Assembly: GCA_964642795.1 (NCBI GenBank)
Contig: CAZXRQ010000027.1
Coordinates: forward strand, 1 to 24,122
DNA: 24,122 nt
Source: JAVVVD01 sp964642795
GTDB taxonomy: Bacteria > Bacillota > Clostridia > Christensenellales > CAG-138
Reading direction: 5' to 3'
The translations under genes were made by a program, and so were the position numbers. Under the pieces are notes generated by a model. It was not told the origin of the DNA. It saw nothing but the letters and a program-made list of their open reading frames with translations, and did no database searches. This document shows positions 21,980-24,122 of this stretch, piece by piece. Within the stretch, counting starts at the first letter, position 1; every line of letters begins with the position of its first letter.

Positions 21980-23947
21980 TCACATTACCCCGCCGGGTAC
22001 GCTTACGTTGCCAGCAAACGTATCCTCCTTGTTGAAATCGGCGTATTCGCTTATGTACTCCTTGCGCGGCGCTACCTTGTCCCCCATGAGTATGGTAACA
22101 AGATGCTCTACACTCGCCGCATCCTCCAGAGATACCCGCACCATCGAGCGATGCTCGGGATTCATCGTGGTCTCCCACAGCTGCTCCGGGTTCATCTCGC
22201 CCAAGCCCTTATAGCGCTGTATCACATAGCCCTTGCCCACAGCGGCAGTCGCCGCGGCAAGCTCCACGTCGTTGTAGGCATAGCGTACATCACTGCCCTT
22301 CTGCACCTTGTACAGCGGCGGAAGGCCTATATATACATGTCCGTCGGTTATTAGCTCCTTCATATAACGGAAGAAGAAGGTAAGCAGTATGGCGCGGATA
22401 TGCGCGCCGTCCTGATCCGCATCGGAAAGTATTATCACGCGGTTGTACTTTAGCGACGCAAGATCAAAGTCCTCGCCTATGCCGGTGCCCAGCGCTGTGA
22501 TTATGGAGCGGAACTCCTCGTTGGCCAGCACCTGATCCATACGCTTCTTTTCCACGTTGAGCGGCTTGCCCCTAAGCGGCAGTATCGCTTGAAACCGCCT
22601 GTCCCGGCCCTGCTTGGCGCTGCCTCCGGCTGAGTCGCCCTCCACTATGAACAATTCGTTCAGCGCAAAGTTACGGCCTGTACAGCTGGACAGCTTGCCC
22701 ACCAGGGGTGCGTTTTCCAGCTTGTTTTTTTCGCGCGCCATGCTCTTTGCCTTGCGGGCGGTCTCCCGCACCTTGGCAGCCTTCACAGCCTTTTCAGCAA
22801 CGGAGCCTGCAAGCTCGGCGTTTTTCAAGTCCTCCAAAAAAGGCACAAGCTGTTCGTTTATCACGTACTCTACCGCCGGCCGGGCCTCGGTATTGCCAAG
22901 GCGGGTCTTGGTCTGCCCTTCGAACTGCACCGAGTGCATCTTCAGCGACAGCACTGCTGTAAGCCCTTCGCGGAAGTCCTCTCCGGACAGCGACGGATCC
23001 TTATCCTTCAAAATGTCGTGCTTGCGGCAATAGTCGTTAAGCACCTTGGTAAGCGCCGCCTTGAAGCCGGTCTCATGCGTGCCGCCCTCGGTCGTAGGTA
23101 CGTTATTAACGTAGGAAAACAGGCTTTCGGTATAGCCGTCATTGTGCTGCATGGCTATTTCCACGGTAATGTCGTCCTTTTTCCCCAGAAAATGTATTGG
23201 CGTTTCATAAAGCGGCGTTTTGTCGGCATTGAGATACCTTACAAAGTCCGACAATCCCCCGTCGAATTTAAATTCGAGGTTCTTGCGGTTGCCGCGTTCG
23301 CGCTGATCCTCCAGCGTAAAGGTAACGCCGCGGTTAAGATAGGCCAGCTCCCGCAGCCGCCTTGATATTGTATCGAAATTCATCTCCAGCGTTTCAAACA
23401 CGCGCGCGTCCGGCAAAAAGGTAACCGTTGTCCCCTGCCTGCGCGTGCGCCCCATCTCCGCAAGCGGCGCTGTGGGCTTGCCGCAGAGCATCTTACCCTT
23501 TGATTCATAGCTCCTGAACTTCTGCTCGTATATCTTGCCCTCGGTGCATACCGTAACGTCCAAATACTCGCTCAGCGCGTTCACGACCGATGCGCCCACA
23601 CCGTGCAATCCGCCGGAATAACCGTATGCGGCGTTATCAAACTTGCCGCCCGCGTGCAGTTGGGTATACACCACCTCCACGCCGCTTACGCCGAGCTTTT
23701 CATGTATGCCTACGGGTATGCCGCGGCCGTTATCCTCCACGGTGACGGAATTGTCCTTGTGCAGCGTTATACTCACAAGGTCCGCATAGCCGTTTGCCGC
23801 CTCGTCCACGGCGTTGTCCACTATCTCCCAAAGCATGTGATGCAGCCCACGCGAGCCTGTGCTGCCTATATACATACCCGGCCGCATTCGTACGGCCTCC
23901 AGCCCTTCCATCACCTTGATATCGCTTACGGAATAATCCTTTGCCAT
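21980..23947 (-). CDS. parE: DNA topoisomerase IV subunit B (ParE/GyrB family)
   Basis: 655 residues from the ATG at 23947, seven bases after GGAGG; ten extra in-frame codons upstream are not family-like. GHKL ATPase motifs: N45 with E41 (EIVDNAVDEA), DNGRGIP (72-78) and GGLHGVGASVVNALS (112-126). The TOPRIM domain has EGDSAGG (436-442), LPLRGKPLNVE and D509-A-D511-Q-D513 for Mg(II). The QRYKGLGEMNPEQLWETTMNP segment closes the C-terminal part. AGGKFDNAAYGYSGG before the ATP lid resembles ParE (FDN) more than GyrB. Length fits ParE and Gram-positive GyrB, without the E. coli insert. First gene of the long minus-strand series, with a well-formed promoter. Confidence 0.9.
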   Translation of the reverse strand: MAKDYSVSDIKVMEGLEAVRMRPGMYIGSTGSRGLHHMLWEIVDNAVDEAANGYADLVSITLHKDNSVTVEDNGRGIPVGIHEKLGVSGVEVVYTQLHAGGKFDNAAYGYSGGLHGVGASVVNALSEYLDVTVCTEGKIYEQKFRSYESKGKMLCGKPTAPLAEMGRTRRQGTTVTFLPDARVFETLEMNFDTISRRLRELAYLNRGVTFTLEDQRERGNRKNLEFKFDGGLSDFVRYLNADKTPLYETPIHFLGKKDDITVEIAMQHNDGYTESLFSYVNNVPTTEGGTHETGFKAALTKVLNDYCRKHDILKDKDPSLSGEDFREGLTAVLSLKMHSVQFEGQTKTRLGNTEARPAVEYVINEQLVPFLEDLKNAELAGSVAEKAVKAAKVRETARKAKSMAREKNKLENAPLVGKLSSCTGRNFALNELFIVEGDSAGGSAKQGRDRRFQAILPLRGKPLNVEKKRMDQVLANEEFRSIITALGTGIGEDFDLASLKYNRVIILSDADQDGAHIRAILLTFFFRYMKELITDGHVYIGLPPLYKVQKGSDVRYAYNDVELAAATAAVGKGYVIQRYKGLGEMNPEQLWETTMNPEHRSMVRVSLEDAASVEHLVTILMGDKVAPRKEYISEYADFNKEDTFAGNVSVPGGVM

Positions 23948-23977
23948 CAGCAGTCCTCCACGGATAAAAAATACCAC

Positions 23978-24011
23978 ATAATGTGTTTCTACACACTAAA
24001 TTCCACATTAT
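23978..24011. promoter_or_regulatory. parE: Inverted repeat at the parE promoter
   Basis: ATAATGTG (23978-23985) and CACATTAT (24004-24011) are perfect 8 bp arms 18 bases apart, directly adjacent to the -10 box and covering the predicted start. The first arm is also part of a local palindrome CACATAATGTG (23975-23985), and TGTGT/ACACA forms a small hairpin between the arms. Operator or leader structure is possible; no regulator is known to me for it. Confidence 0.4.
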
Positions 24012-24040
24012 ATTATAATACAGCTTTGCCATACGGGCAA
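24012..24040 (-). promoter_or_regulatory. parE: parE promoter
   Basis: On the minus strand TTGCCC (24040 to 24035), a 17-base spacer and consensus TATAAT (24017 to 24012). The leader to the parE ATG is about 58 bases. The stretch from 24041 to the window end holds only a small 5 bp hairpin (24090-24103) and no complete gene. Confidence 0.7.
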
Positions 24041-24122
24041 GCCGCAGCATACAATTTCCTTGTGCGCAATCTCTGTCGTCAAATGATATGAACCATAAGG
24101 TTCGCAGCAACCGTCGATGCGG

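Noticed and set aside
24079..24120. Minus-strand frame at the right edge ending in TGA (13 codons)
   Set aside because: May be the end of the gene upstream of parE, but there is too little sequence to support it.

Overview
The window reads as chromosomal DNA of a Gram-positive, low-to-mid GC bacterium of the Clostridia (Bacillota). The basis is the gene families, not a computed classification: a long-form ribosome hibernation factor, a FeoA-FeoB fusion followed by a clostridial type Cys-rich peptide, RqcH, a sporulation-type GerM lipoprotein, a two-OB-fold SSB and a parE-parC pair. Shine-Dalgarno sequences are strong (AGGAGG type) and non-ATG starts are frequent. I see no rRNA, tRNA, CRISPR array, transposase, integrase or prophage gene. 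Coding density is high and nearly every gene belongs to a recognisable housekeeping or nutrient-uptake family.

Layout, left to right. (1) 1-3530, minus strand: hpf with a hairpin behind it, and an iron(II) uptake unit made of feoB (with fused FeoA domain) and a 50-codon Cys-rich membrane peptide that overlaps the feoB stop. The feoB promoter carries a perfect 8+8 inverted repeat over the predicted transcription start. (2) 3640-5080, plus strand: a two-gene unit with a PhzF-family isomerase and an ASCH-domain protein, closed by a terminator. (3) 5091-11414, minus strand: a seven-gene molybdenum operon, modA-modB-modC, then a molybdopterin-binding protein with a Cys-rich tail, moaA, moaC and a MogA-MOSC fusion. 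It couples molybdate import to cofactor synthesis, but MPT synthase (MoaD/MoaE) is not in the window. (4) 11415-12376: a 0.5 kb intergenic stretch, then a plus-strand 155-residue protein that may be a divergent DUF1874-like protein, with its own promoter and terminator. (5) 12369-14237: a minus-strand two-helix membrane peptide, and divergently an ABC ATPase and permease of the sulfonate/nitrate/taurine type without a substrate-binding protein.

(6) 14272-24040, minus strand: a long, tightly packed series starting at a promoter in front of parE: parE-parC (type II topoisomerase), ssb, an FAH-family hydrolase, rqcH (ribosome quality control), gerM, rdgB (nucleotide pool cleaning) and a YfcE/YsnB phosphoesterase. 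The last three follow the Bacillus gerM-rph-ysnA-ysnB order with rph missing.

I did not find a convincing new multi-gene system. The best leads are small: the Cys/His-rich insertion in the FeoB G domain with its operator and Cys-rich partner, the 155-residue orphan, the Cys-tailed molybdopterin-binding protein, and the two-gene ABC transporter without a binding protein. GC content, homology and expression were not computed; family calls rest on motif recognition by eye.
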